Of a stretch of DNA of 64,000 nucleotides, positions 37,653 through 46,514 are shown piece by piece. The translations under genes and the position numbers were made by a program. The notes below the pieces were generated by a model. That model saw nothing but the letters and a program-made list of their open reading frames with translations, did no database searches and was not told the DNA's origin. This DNA is from Urmitella timonensis (GTDB taxonomy: Bacteria > Actinomycetota > Actinomycetes > Actinomycetales > Actinomycetaceae). Positions within the stretch are counted from its first letter, which is position 1. Every line of letters starts with the position of its first letter. The stretch spans positions 558,001-622,000 of the forward strand of contig FQLW01000005.1 of NCBI GenBank assembly GCA_900120415.1, in the 5' to 3' direction.

Positions 37653-40600
37653 CCCCCCCCCCAAGATTCCGGTAGTTCGGCAATATGATTATAATAAAAA
37701 CACTCTTTCCCAAGACTATCGACCTGTCCCCAAGAGTCTGGCAAGGCTGCAATCTCATTATAGGGGAATGCCCTATCACCAATAGATTTAACATTATCCC
37801 AGGAAGCTGGAATAGCAATCAGATCATTATCAAAAAAAGCCTTCTCGGGGATAGCGGTTATATTCCCCCAGGGCGCACTTAACTTGGTTAACTGGTTTTT
37901 CTCAAATACTCCTTTGCCTAAGGAGCTAACTTCGCCCCAAGAATCTGGTAATAAAGTAAGGGCATTTTTAGAGAAAGCTTGTTCCCCAATCTTGGTTATT
38001 TTTCCCCAAGAAGCAGGAAGTTTCGTTATCTTATTAGACTCTTTATCGTACCAATCAAGCCCGAATGCACCCTCTCCTATTTCGGTAATATCACCCCAAG
38101 AATCCGGTAGAGAAGTCAAACGATTAAACGAGAAAGCCCTTGAAGGAATTTTGGTAATCTTTCCCCAAGAAGCAGTTAAAGAAGTCAGCAGGTTGTTAGT
38201 AAAAGTCCCAATCCCGAGCTCCGATACCTCTCCCCAGGACGCAGGTAAGCTAGTTAATTCATTCTTTTCAAAAGCATAGTTATCGATTTTACTTATTTGA
38301 CCCCAGGAGTCCGGTAGGGATTTGAGCTGATTGCTTGCAAAGGCAAAAGCACCGATTCTTTTAACGGTTCCCCAGCTATCAGGAAGAGATGTTAACTGGT
38401 TATAGGAAAAGATATTACTAGGTATTTCTTCCCACCCGTCCCAGGAAAATTTTAATTCACTAATTTTATTAGTGTAAAACGCTCTGGTTAATAAGCAGTG
38501 ACTCCCATTGCAATCAGCTTTAGCTTTTGTGATATCAATTTTACCCCAGTTATCCGGTATCGAAGTGATACTGTTATTAGCGAAAGCATAAGATTTTATA
38601 AAAGTAACGTTTTCCCAAGATTCTGGAATACTCGATAATTTCTTATTGTTATAAAAAGCGTAAGCACCTATTGTTTTTATATTTCCCCAAGAGTCTGGCA
38701 TGGAAGCTATTTGATTATTGGAAAACACCTGCTCCCGAAGCTCGGTTATCTTGCCCCAAGGGGCTTCCAATGCCGTAATCTTATTGTTACTAAAAGCGCT
38801 ACTCCCAAGATAGGAGACATTTCCCCAAGAATTAGGTAGGACAGTTAGCTGGTTATTTTCAAATGCACTACCTTGAATCGCTTCGACCTTGCCCCAAGAA
38901 TCCGGCACCGCGGTAAGTTTAGACTCTAAGAAGGCTCGCATTCCGATGTATTCTATATTCCCCCAAGATTCTGGCACCGAAGTTAAAGGCGTTGACCGGA
39001 ACGCGGCCTCACCAATAGAGTCGATCGGCTGTCCTTTGTCATCGACAGTAGGCCAGCACCAATCTGTACTATTTTTAGTTTTACCAGCTCTATATTTCGT
39101 CAACCCGTCATCACTAAAACCATCTACAGAGTTCCACTGTTTGCCTTCCGAATCAGTCCAGGTGTCATATTTGAAGTCTTTGACTTGCCAGCCGGGGCAG
39201 ATGATTTGTTCTGGCCAGTCCGGACCAACCGCGATATTACCCTTAACAGTCTTAGAACGCCCCTTAGCATCAGTAACCGTATAGAAAACCTCAGTCGTAC
39301 CCTCCACCGAAGTATCCACCGACTCCGGAGACACCTTCAACAGTCTAGTAATATTGTGTCCCTCAACGTCCTTAGCAGTTACGCCCTTAAGTAAAGCCGC
39401 AGTAGAGCCGTCAGCCCCATTAGCTAAATGCTTATTAACTTCACCAGTAATAGTCGGCGAAAAATCAGTACGCTTATAAACAAACGTAACCGTATTATCC
39501 CCACCCACCGTTGGAGTAATCTCCTCGGCCTCCTTAACAGCCGCAAAACCCGCAAGAGCTGGAGCCTTAACCGTATTCTTCTGACCCGCAAAATAAACCC
39601 CATCCGGCTCCGTAAACTCACTTTGCAAAACCTCAGGGCTACGCAACTGAGCCAGAGAACCATCCGGTTTTTGCTCCATAAACTTAACCGTTATCGAAAC
39701 CGCGTCCCCCGCAGCCACCTGACCAAACCCAGATTTGTATTTTTCGGACTTTACCCCGTCCGGGAGCGCTTGTTGCCCATCAGATTTTTCCAGCACCACC
39801 CAGCGCTTATTATTCGCAAACACCTGCGAACCAAACTCAGTGACACTAGCGGGAATCTTGACCTTCTCAATCTGGTTACCACTAAAAGCCTCCTGCCCCA
39901 CCTTTGCGAGCTTAGACGGAAGCGTAACCCCCTTAAGCTGGTTATTAGCAAACGCGCTAGCGCCAACCTCAGTTACCGCATCTGGCAGCTCCACCGTATC
40001 CAACTGATTATCACGAAAAGCATTCGCCGGAATAACAGTTACCGGGGCGCTCTTAATCTTTACCGATTTCAAAGCGCTATCGCTGAACGCACCCTCACCA
40101 ATAGTCTCCACCGTAGAAGACTCAAACGCGGTCAGCTTATTCTTCTGGAACGCGCCCTCACCAATAATCTTCAAACCCGAAGCCGTAAGTTCTGAAATCT
40201 GGTTATCGTAAAACGCGCGATCTGCAACCTCGGTCACCGAATCCGGCAACGTAACCTTCGTAAGCTTCAGTCCCGAAAACACGCCCTCCGTAATCTTAGT
40301 CGTGCCCGCCGGGATAGTCAGTTCCTTATTAGCCTTTAGCGCGGCCTTACCCTTATCAGTGAGCCCTACTAAAACGTTATCTTCAAAAACAAAACGATCA
40401 TCACTAGGACTAGCGCCCGCCCGCAACGGCCCCGAAGCCCGCCCGGCACCAGCAACAGAACCAGCCTCCCGAAAATCAAGCCGAGAAGTAGCAGCCGAAG
40501 ATTTACTTGCCACCTGGGTAGAGTGATTCGCGGCCGGAGCCGACAGGGGTACGACCGCCAGTAAAGAGGAGAAAGCCAATCCCACTACCGAAAGCAACGC

Positions 40601-40675
40601 CACCGCTTGACGACTAATACGTCCCTTGCCCTTAACAACCTCGGCAGCAGGTAGCCGATGCTTTTCGTTCCTCAC
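37616..40675 (-). CDS. Giant LRR/CnaB surface adhesin, part 1 (signal peptide and LRR domains)
   Basis: The 5' part of a surface protein of about 2,930 residues when intact. GTG 40675 with GAGG 8 nt upstream is preferred; ATG 40723 adds 16 codons. A signal peptide (RQAVALLSVVGLAFSSLLA) is followed by BspA-like leucine-rich repeats (KVTLPDSVTEVADRAFYDN ...) to about residue 280. Next come a MucBP-like domain (VKFMEQKPDGS ... TFVYKR) and an Ig-like DUF5011-type domain (TVEGTTEVFYTVTD style). Then 19 copies of a 23-residue LRR with a conserved tryptophan (LTSLPDSWGKITKIGEGAF consensus) run to the frameshift. As sequenced it would make a secreted, unanchored fragment of about 1,020 residues. Confidence 0.85.
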   Translation of the reverse strand: MRNEKHRLPAAEVVKGKGRISRQAVALLSVVGLAFSSLLAVVPLSAPAANHSTQVASKSSAATSRLDFREAGSVAGAGRASGPLRAGASPSDDRFVFEDNVLVGLTDKGKAALKANKELTIPAGTTKITEGVFSGLKLTKVTLPDSVTEVADRAFYDNQISELTASGLKIIGEGAFQKNKLTAFESSTVETIGEGAFSDSALKSVKIKSAPVTVIPANAFRDNQLDTVELPDAVTEVGASAFANNQLKGVTLPSKLAKVGQEAFSGNQIEKVKIPASVTEFGSQVFANNKRWVVLEKSDGQQALPDGVKSEKYKSGFGQVAAGDAVSITVKFMEQKPDGSLAQLRSPEVLQSEFTEPDGVYFAGQKNTVKAPALAGFAAVKEAEEITPTVGGDNTVTFVYKRTDFSPTITGEVNKHLANGADGSTAALLKGVTAKDVEGHNITRLLKVSPESVDTSVEGTTEVFYTVTDAKGRSKTVKGNIAVGPDWPEQIICPGWQVKDFKYDTWTDSEGKQWNSVDGFSDDGLTKYRAGKTKNSTDWCWPTVDDKGQPIDSIGEAAFRSTPLTSVPESWGNIEYIGMRAFLESKLTAVPDSWGKVEAIQGSAFENNQLTVLPNSWGNVSYLGSSAFSNNKITALEAPWGKITELREQVFSNNQIASMPDSWGNIKTIGAYAFYNNKKLSSIPESWENVTFIKSYAFANNSITSIPDNWGKIDITKAKADCNGSHCLLTRAFYTNKISELKFSWDGWEEIPSNIFSYNQLTSLPDSWGTVKRIGAFAFASNQLKSLPDSWGQISKIDNYAFEKNELTSLPASWGEVSELGIGTFTNNLLTSLTASWGKITKIPSRAFSFNRLTSLPDSWGDITEIGEGAFGLDWYDKESNKITKLPASWGKITKIGEQAFSKNALTLLPDSWGEVSSLGKGVFEKNQLTKLSAPWGNITAIPEKAFFDNDLIAIPASWDNVKSIGDRAFPYNEIAALPDSWGQVDSLGKECFYYNHIAELPESWGGGNNYYSRRCFRL
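37653..37662 (-). repeat. G10 homopolymer inside the adhesin gene
   Basis: Ten C on the plus strand, ten G in the coding strand, within the codons of an ESWG repeat. With ten G, the frame reads W-G-G-G-N-N-Y and stops at 37616. With nine it reads W-G-G-E-I-T-T and continues to the LPLSG anchor, about 1,925 residues further. The frame restored with nine G is exactly divisible by three from 40675 to 31882. This is the classic setting for slipped-strand phase variation. Confidence 0.9.
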
Positions 40676-40743
40676 GGTAACCTCACTCACGCAAAAGATA
40701 GGAAACAGTCGGTCTATCCTCATTAACCGACAACCCTTTTATC

Positions 40744-40772
40744 ATTATTTCGCTCTAAGGAACGACTGTCAA
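40744..40772 (-). promoter_or_regulatory. Predicted strong promoter of the adhesin-pilin operon
   Basis: On the minus strand: perfect -35 TTGACA (40772-40767), 17-nt spacer, -10 AATAAT (40749-40744, five of six bases). Transcription would start near 40737, 14 nt before the ATG at 40723 or 62 nt before the GTG at 40675. No other promoter is seen before the pilin gene. Confidence 0.75.
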
Positions 40773-40816
40773 GCGAGGTCTAGAAAGTGACCTGCGCCCT
40801 AAAGGCGAATAAGCCA

Positions 40817-40826
40817 CCCCCCCCCC
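40817..40826 (-). repeat. G10 homopolymer upstream of the adhesin promoter
   Basis: Ten C on the plus strand, so G10 on the adhesin strand, ending 44 nt upstream of the predicted -35 box. Its length could affect regulator or RNA-polymerase alpha contacts, as in phase-variable promoters elsewhere. It has the same length as the run inside the gene. Confidence 0.8.
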
Positions 40827-40958
40827 GCGAAATAACAAACCCACAGCTAAAAGCGATAAATAGCGAACAAAACAGCGACCTAAGTCCCACGAATATTATT
40901 ATAGTGCCATAATGTTGGACGTTAGTGGGCGGGGCTCCCAGAGGGCACGTCTAATAGT

Positions 40959-42540
40959 CCCTCTCGATTCAGTCCCTCCCAATACCGTTCCGCCCTCCCC
41001 AGACAAAACCACCCTCCCGATTCAGGCAAAACCACCAAAAACCAGCAGTCCCCACCAAACCCGGAGGGCGATTCGGTTGCGGGAGGGCGATTCCACACCG
41101 GGAGGGTGGTTCTGTCGCCGGAGGGTGATTCTGCCAAACCCCACCAGCAGTTTTAATCAACCACCCAACCATTCCACCCTCCCTGAACCGTTCCGCCCTC
41201 CCAATCCGGGCAAAACCGATGAAAATCAGGCTCTCCCGGTCAATCCGGAGGGCGTTTCGGTTATTGGAGGGTGATTCGGTTGCTGGAGGGCGATTTTGCA
41301 CCGGGAGGGTCATTCTGTCCCCGGAGGGTGATTCTGCCAAACCCCACCAGCACTTTTAATCAACCACCCAACCACTCTACCCTCCCGAAACAGCTCCGCC
41401 CTCCAAATCCCAACCCTGACTTTACCCTTCCCTTATCTCCCCCTACCTTCATTCTTCCCTCTCCTTCCAAAGCCGTTCGCCGGGCATGACCACCAAAACC
41501 CAGCCGTCCCCACCAAACCGGGAGGGTCATTCTGTCCCCGGGGGGGCGATAACGACAAGCCAATCAACGTGAACAGTAAAAACACGCAACCATTCCACCC
41601 TCCCGAAACAGCACCGCCCTCCAAATCCCAAGCCAGCCGACCATTCCATCCTCCCCAGACAGTTCCACCCTCCCAATCCCAAACCCAGCAGACAATTTCC
41701 AACCATTCCACCTTCCACAGACAGTTTCACCCTCCCAATCCTGACCCTGGCTTCGTTCTTCTCTTACCCCCAAGCCATCCATCCGGCATGACCCAGCCGT
41801 CCCCACCAAACCCGGAGGGCAATTTTGCACCAGGAGGGTCATTCTGCCAAACCCCACCAGCAGTTTTAATCAATCCCCTAACCATTCCACCCTCCACAGA
41901 CAGTTCCACCCTCCCAATCCGGGCAAAACCGCCAAAATCCAGCCCTCCCCACCGAACCCGGAGGGTGATTCGGTTATTGGAGGGCGATTTTACACCAGGA
42001 GGGTCATTCTGTTGCCAGAGGGTGATAACGTCAGGCAGAAAACACAACCAGCAAAAACACACGCTAACACCACCCTCCCGAGACAAAACCCCCCTCTCAG
42101 AACAGTTCCGCCCTCCAAATCCCGAACCCAGCAGACAAATCCCGACAGTTTCACCCTCCCGATTCAAAACCACCCTCCTAATTCAGCAATCAAGCCCAAA
42201 TAGCGGCGATTTCACATAAACCCGGAGGGAGATTCGGTTATTGGAGGGTGATTCGGTTGCTGGAGGGCGATTTTGCACCAGGAGGGCGATAACGTCAGCC
42301 AGACAAACACAACCAGCAAAAACACACTCCAACACCACCCTCCACAGACAAAAGCACCCTCCCAATCCCGCCAAAACCCGCAAAATCCAGCCATTTCCAC
42401 CAAACCGGGAGGGTGATTCCGTCCCCGGAGGGTGATAACGTCAGGCAGACAAATACAACCAGCAAAAACGCAGGGCAATTCCACACCCGGTGGGTCATTC
42501 CGTCCCCGGAGGGGGATACCACCAAACCCCACGAGCTCCC
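40959..42540. repeat. Non-coding array of 19-bp GGAGGG repeats in both orientations
   Basis: About 1.6 kb without a credible gene. A unit close to GGAGGGYGATTCNGNNNCC recurs in exact 19-nt register. Forward blocks: 41063, 41082, 41101, 41120; 41247, 41266, 41285, 41304, 41323; 41521, 41540; 41814, 41833; 41960, 41979, 41998, 42017; 42224, 42243, 42262, 42281; 42408, 42427; 42489, 42508. Reverse blocks (CCCTCC) alternate with these, for example 40974, 40993, 41012 and 41177, 41196. The first 12 bases are conserved; the last 7 vary within a small set (GGTTATT, GGTTGCT, TTGCACC, TGTCCCC). Larger boxes also recur: CCAAACCCCACCAGCAGTTT and GATAACGTCAGGCAGA. Reading frames on both strands are Pro/Arg/Gly-rich shadows. 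Confidence 0.85.
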
Positions 42541-42731
42541 CGGTTAAAGATGACGGGAAATAACGCCAGAAACTACGGGCATTAGCCAGAAACTAGAGCC
42601 TACTTAAAGCCAATTAGAGCTAATGCGACCTGGAATTACCCAGAAACTAACTTTAAAATCAGTCCTAAAACAAGTCCTAAAATTAACCCTAAAAAATAGC
42701 CCGGAATATACTCCTGAAACTAACTCAGAAA
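42541..42731. repeat. A-rich spacer with short CCAGAAACTA-type repeats
   Basis: Between the 19-bp array and the stop of the UDP-glucose pyrophosphorylase gene. CCAGAAACTA occurs near 42569, 42587 and 42640 with weaker relatives (CCTGAAACTA near 42713), and CCTAAAA-type boxes near 42664-42690. No gene or clear terminator is seen. Confidence 0.5.
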
Positions 42732-44111
42732 TTACTCGGAAAGAGTAGTGTTATCAGGAACCATCTGCTCGCCCTCGGCGGTCAAAGCCACATCCCCAAC
42801 AACTTTAACGTTTCTACCGAAAGTAAAAGCGCCACTAACCTTAAAGGAATTAGCTTCCCGAAGTGAAGGAACCCCGAAAGCAAAACGGGACTCAAAATCA
42901 GCAATCTTCTTGAAGAAATGGCTATCCAAATCGACTTCTACATTCCGGTTATTAACCTGACGCAAATGGAAATCCTCACCAAGCTCATAAATGTCCGAAC
43001 GCACCAAAGTCAGCTCGTTAGTGGTTTTAACCGGTAAGAAACGACTGCGAGGAACCAAAATAGCAGTTGCACCCGCGAAAGACGCAATCGCCGCGCCCAT
43101 CGCGGTTTCCATTTGGATAACTGCCGGACTGTCAGGATCGGAGGGATCAACCGTCTTGTGATTGGCAATCAACGGCAACCCCAAAACCGCGTTACGCTCT
43201 ACCAAAGCATCACGCAGCTTCAACAAATCAAACCAAAGATTATTAGTATGAAAAAACGGGTGTCGATGCTCATCAGTAAAATAATCCATCTGCTCGGGAG
43301 GAGTCTGCGCCGTATCGCGCAAAATCAACTGCCCATCAGATTTACGAATCGCCAAATGACCACCCTTACGGTCATTAACTGTACGAGTACAAAGCTCCGC
43401 CGCATAGGGCGCGCCACTGCTTGCAAACCAACCAGCTATCTCCGGGCTCGGAGTAGCCCCCAAATTATCCGAATTGGAAGTCATTGCGTAACGATAACCA
43501 GCGTCAATCAGTTTATCCAGCAACCCCGAACCAAAAAGTGCGGTATAAATATCGCCATGACCCGGAGGACACCATTCCAGTGAAGAATCCTTATCCCAAG
43601 AAACCGGGGTTAAATCATCGGCGCGCAGCTTCGGTTCTTGATTTTGCAGAAAATCCAAAGGCAAATCATCAACCTGGATTCCAGGATGTTTTTCCAAAGC
43701 CGCCAAAGTATCGGCTTGCGTGCGGAAAGAATCCATAAAAATCAGCGGTAATTTCACCCCGTAAGATTGCCGCGCCGCCAACACCTGGCGGCAAATAATA
43801 TCCAAAAAAGTAAGCCCCGAACGAACCGGCAATAAAGACTTGGCTTTATCCATACCCATAGAAGTGCCCAGCCCGCCGTTGAGCTTAATCATTACGGTTT
43901 TAGATAAAGCCTCACGGGCTTGCTCGGGACTGATCTGCGCATCTGCCAGGCTATCAACACTGGTGAGCGGGGAAATGGTTTCCTCCGGGATAAAACCGGT
44001 ATGCTCGCCCTCTAGCACCTGGTAATAGTGAGAAAATACCGAGATAGCTGCCGAGCTAACCCCAGCCTGCTCCATTTTTTCGACCGCTTGAGCCAGCCCT
44101 GCTTCACTCAT
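42732..44111 (-). CDS. ugpA: UTP-glucose-1-phosphate uridylyltransferase (UDPGP family)
   Basis: Makes UDP-glucose from UTP and glucose-1-phosphate. The 459-aa protein is of the eukaryotic-like UDPGP type found in bifidobacteria and Actinomyces, not the GalU type. The nucleotide-binding loop is KLNGGLGTSMGMDKAKSLLPV, followed by FMDSFRTQ, WCPPGHGDIY and SNSDNLGA. A left-handed beta-helix-like end follows (FTFGRNVKVVGDVALTAEG). AGGAGAAA precedes the ATG. Confidence 0.92.
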   Translation of the reverse strand: MSEAGLAQAVEKMEQAGVSSAAISVFSHYYQVLEGEHTGFIPEETISPLTSVDSLADAQISPEQAREALSKTVMIKLNGGLGTSMGMDKAKSLLPVRSGLTFLDIICRQVLAARQSYGVKLPLIFMDSFRTQADTLAALEKHPGIQVDDLPLDFLQNQEPKLRADDLTPVSWDKDSSLEWCPPGHGDIYTALFGSGLLDKLIDAGYRYAMTSNSDNLGATPSPEIAGWFASSGAPYAAELCTRTVNDRKGGHLAIRKSDGQLILRDTAQTPPEQMDYFTDEHRHPFFHTNNLWFDLLKLRDALVERNAVLGLPLIANHKTVDPSDPDSPAVIQMETAMGAAIASFAGATAILVPRSRFLPVKTTNELTLVRSDIYELGEDFHLRQVNNRNVEVDLDSHFFKKIADFESRFAFGVPSLREANSFKVSGAFTFGRNVKVVGDVALTAEGEQMVPDNTTLSE

Positions 44112-44169
44112 CTTCAGCTTTCTCCTTTACCTAAAACCATACCTAGACTGGAAAGTCTCCACCTTAAGA

Positions 44170-45510
44170 CTAGAAAGTTTCCACCTGTTGCAACCAAGCT
44201 CTACGTGCCTGTAAAGAGTCCTCAAGTTCTTTCAACTTGGTCTCGTCACCGGCAGATTTAGCCTGTTCGATTTGCGCCTCAATATCGGCGATTAAGCTCT
44301 TGAGCTGCCCCGCCATACCCTCGGCGCGAGCTTTAGTCTCTGGGTTGGACTTACGCCAGAGATCTTCCTCCAAGGTGCGCAAATGATCCTCAACCGCGCG
44401 CATGCGCCGCTCTACCCGCTCAACATCGGCACGCGGCACATGACCTACCTCGTCCCACTGTTCTTGCAAAGGACGCAGCTTGGCTTTGAGCTGCTCAATA
44501 TCGGTTAAATCCTTTAGCGGCTCTGCCTTTTCTAAAATGGCTTCCTTCTTCGCCAAATTTTCCGTCTCTAAAGCGCTCTCTGCTTCTTGCTGGGCGTTCC
44601 GGGCATCAAAAAATACCTGTTGAGCATGGTGAAAACGCTGCCACAAAACATCATCATCACGCCGGGAAGCTCGACCAGCCCGCTTCCACTGGCTCATCAA
44701 ATCCCTAAACGCCCGAGAGGTATCGCCCCAATTAGTAGACGAAGAAAGCGCCTCCGCCTGTTTAATCAGTTTTTCTTTAGCGACTTTCGCCTGAGTCTGG
44801 GCAGAATCCAACTCGTTAAAAAATGCCCGCCGGTTCTTTTCAAATAAAGAACGCGCCGCCGCGAAACGCTTCCAAAGTTCGTCCTCGAAAGAGCGCTCAA
44901 TCCGCGGTCCGTCGTGCTGAAGCCGCTTCCATTGGTCAAGCAAATCCCGCAGTTCCTGCCCGGACTGTTTCCATTGGGTGCGGGAAGAATCCTGCCCGGC
45001 AATTTCCTCAGCCCTGACCACCACTTTTTCGCGGTTTGCCCGCGCCTCTTCCTTAGCTTGAGCACGCTGCGCCGCAACCTCTTCTTTACGTTTATCAGCC
45101 TTTTCTTGCAGCTTAGCTACTTTTTCACGTAAAGCCGGTAAATCACCAACCGCAGCCGGTTCGCTCACCTGCTCCCGTAAAGAGCTCATCGTCTGATCAA
45201 TTTCGCGTTCAGCCAACTTTGGAAGCCGCTCTGCAAACAAAGAAATCTGGGCAGCTAAATCCAAATAGCGCCGCGCGTAAATCTTTAACGGATTTTCGGG
45301 AACTTCCGCCGGGAACTGTCCAATCTGGCGTTCCTGGTCACCATCCTTCACCCAAACGCGACCATCTTCATCAACCCGTCCAAAGGACAGAACCTGAGAC
45401 AAATCAGGAGTTTTAGCGGTATTCACCGGTTTATTTTGGGCAGATAAATGAATCTTCCCCGGAGTGGGAACAGGTTTAGGCTTCGGTGTCATATCAGGCT
45501 GTTCAGTCAC
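44170..45510 (-). CDS. DUF349 domain protein
   Basis: A 446-aa, largely helical cytosolic protein of unknown function. Three or more DUF349 modules are visible, each with a W-K/Q-x-x-G/S-Arg pattern: SRTQWKQSGQELRDLLDQWK, DTSRAFRDLMSQWKRAGRAS and QEQWDEVGHVPRADVERVE. A coiled coil lies at about residues 110-175 (KLQEKADKRKEEVAAQRAQ). The N-terminus is Pro/Lys-rich. The start is a GTG. Such proteins usually sit near rel in actinobacteria, as here. Confidence 0.88.
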   Translation of the reverse strand: MTEQPDMTPKPKPVPTPGKIHLSAQNKPVNTAKTPDLSQVLSFGRVDEDGRVWVKDGDQERQIGQFPAEVPENPLKIYARRYLDLAAQISLFAERLPKLAEREIDQTMSSLREQVSEPAAVGDLPALREKVAKLQEKADKRKEEVAAQRAQAKEEARANREKVVVRAEEIAGQDSSRTQWKQSGQELRDLLDQWKRLQHDGPRIERSFEDELWKRFAAARSLFEKNRRAFFNELDSAQTQAKVAKEKLIKQAEALSSSTNWGDTSRAFRDLMSQWKRAGRASRRDDDVLWQRFHHAQQVFFDARNAQQEAESALETENLAKKEAILEKAEPLKDLTDIEQLKAKLRPLQEQWDEVGHVPRADVERVERRMRAVEDHLRTLEEDLWRKSNPETKARAEGMAGQLKSLIADIEAQIEQAKSAGDETKLKELEDSLQARRAWLQQVETF

Positions 45511-45642
45511 TAATTTTTTCCTTAAATCAGTTCTTCCTGCGGCTAGGTTAAGCCGCGTGCGCGTGGGATGTTTTACCCCAACAACATATTACGCACTAGA
45601 GCCCCTAAAGCGCCAACAGCCGACATACTTTAGGATAAAAAT

Positions 45643-46398
45643 ATGAGGATAGAAAAACTGTACGCGCCCTATTACAGCGAAAATCCCTACATACTGCTGG
45701 CTGATGAAAGCCGAGAAGCTCTCGTTGTAGACCCCGGATATGGCGCTCTAGAGCAAATTCAATCAACATTGACCCGCCTTGAGGCAACGGTGGCAGCTGT
45801 GCTGTGCACCCACGGACATTCCGACCATATTTGGGATGCGCACGCGGTCGCCGGCTCAGCTCCGGTCTATATTCCCGCCCCCGATGAATACCGTTTTCAC
45901 CCCGATAAACTAGACCCGCGAGAGCGAGCCGAACACCAAATGAACTTGCCGCCTTGGCAAGAACCCCAGAATCTGCAAGTCCTGCCCGATATAGCCGCTG
46001 TAGAGGGCGTAGAGCTAGCTCCTGGAGTCTTCCTGCGTCTGCTGCCCGCTCCAGGACATACCGAAGGCTCTAGTCTGTTCTTGTTGGAGACTTCTAAAGT
46101 TTCCGGCTCCGCCGCCCAGGAAGCTCAAAACTCATTTAACCAGTGGCTACGATACTCCAATCAAGAGGACAGCTTGCTAACAAAACTGGCGCTTTGCGGG
46201 GATGTAGTCTTTGCTGATTCTGTAGGACGAACCGATTTGCCCGGTGGGGACAGTAAACAAATGTTGCACACCTTGCGCACCCTGCAAAACGTAATCGACC
46301 CGGACACAGTGCTGCTACCGGGGCATGGCCGGGCCACCGTGTTCGGTTTAGAAAAAGCGCACAACCCATTTTTGGCGCAAGCCCGCTACCAGGGATAA
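45643..46398 (+). CDS. MBL-fold metallo-hydrolase (glyoxalase II-like)
   Basis: A 251-aa protein with the metal-binding motif HGHSDH (residues 57-62), the third and fourth ligands in LPAPGHTEGS and LCGDVVF, and a final LLPGHGR. This is the glyoxalase II-like branch of the metallo-beta-lactamase fold. The substrate is unknown. It is divergent from the DUF349 gene, as often next to rel in actinobacteria. Confidence 0.9.
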   Translation: MRIEKLYAPYYSENPYILLADESREALVVDPGYGALEQIQSTLTRLEATVAAVLCTHGHSDHIWDAHAVAGSAPVYIPAPDEYRFHPDKLDPRERAEHQMNLPPWQEPQNLQVLPDIAAVEGVELAPGVFLRLLPAPGHTEGSSLFLLETSKVSGSAAQEAQNSFNQWLRYSNQEDSLLTKLALCGDVVFADSVGRTDLPGGDSKQMLHTLRTLQNVIDPDTVLLPGHGRATVFGLEKAHNPFLAQARYQG

Positions 46399-46514
46399 GA
46401 ATAACAACCCCGACAAAGCATCCTAGTTTTCCACAGCTATCCAGGTTGCATACTTTTCCTTACCGGCTTATTGCAGCATTTCCCGGAAAGGTTTCTAGCC
46501 TAAATCCTTAAAAG

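Noticed and set aside
37663-37818. Upstream start of the second adhesin reading frame (Met near 37818)
   Set aside because: These residues (IIIILPNYRNL and others) do not continue the repeat, while the other frame does so perfectly.
39428-40195. Plus-strand open frame of 255 codons opposite the adhesin N-terminal region
   Set aside because: Same compositional cause as the frame at 33052-34107; the minus strand has clear LRR and MucBP domains.
40912-42532. Several overlapping open frames on both strands in the GGAGGG array
   Set aside because: Pro/Arg/Gly-rich repeats in every frame, explained by the 19-bp units; no stable coding signal or consistent start.
40959-42540. CRISPR array
   Set aside because: The period is only 19 bp with a 12-bp core, orientation alternates, the variable parts recur, and no cas gene is present.
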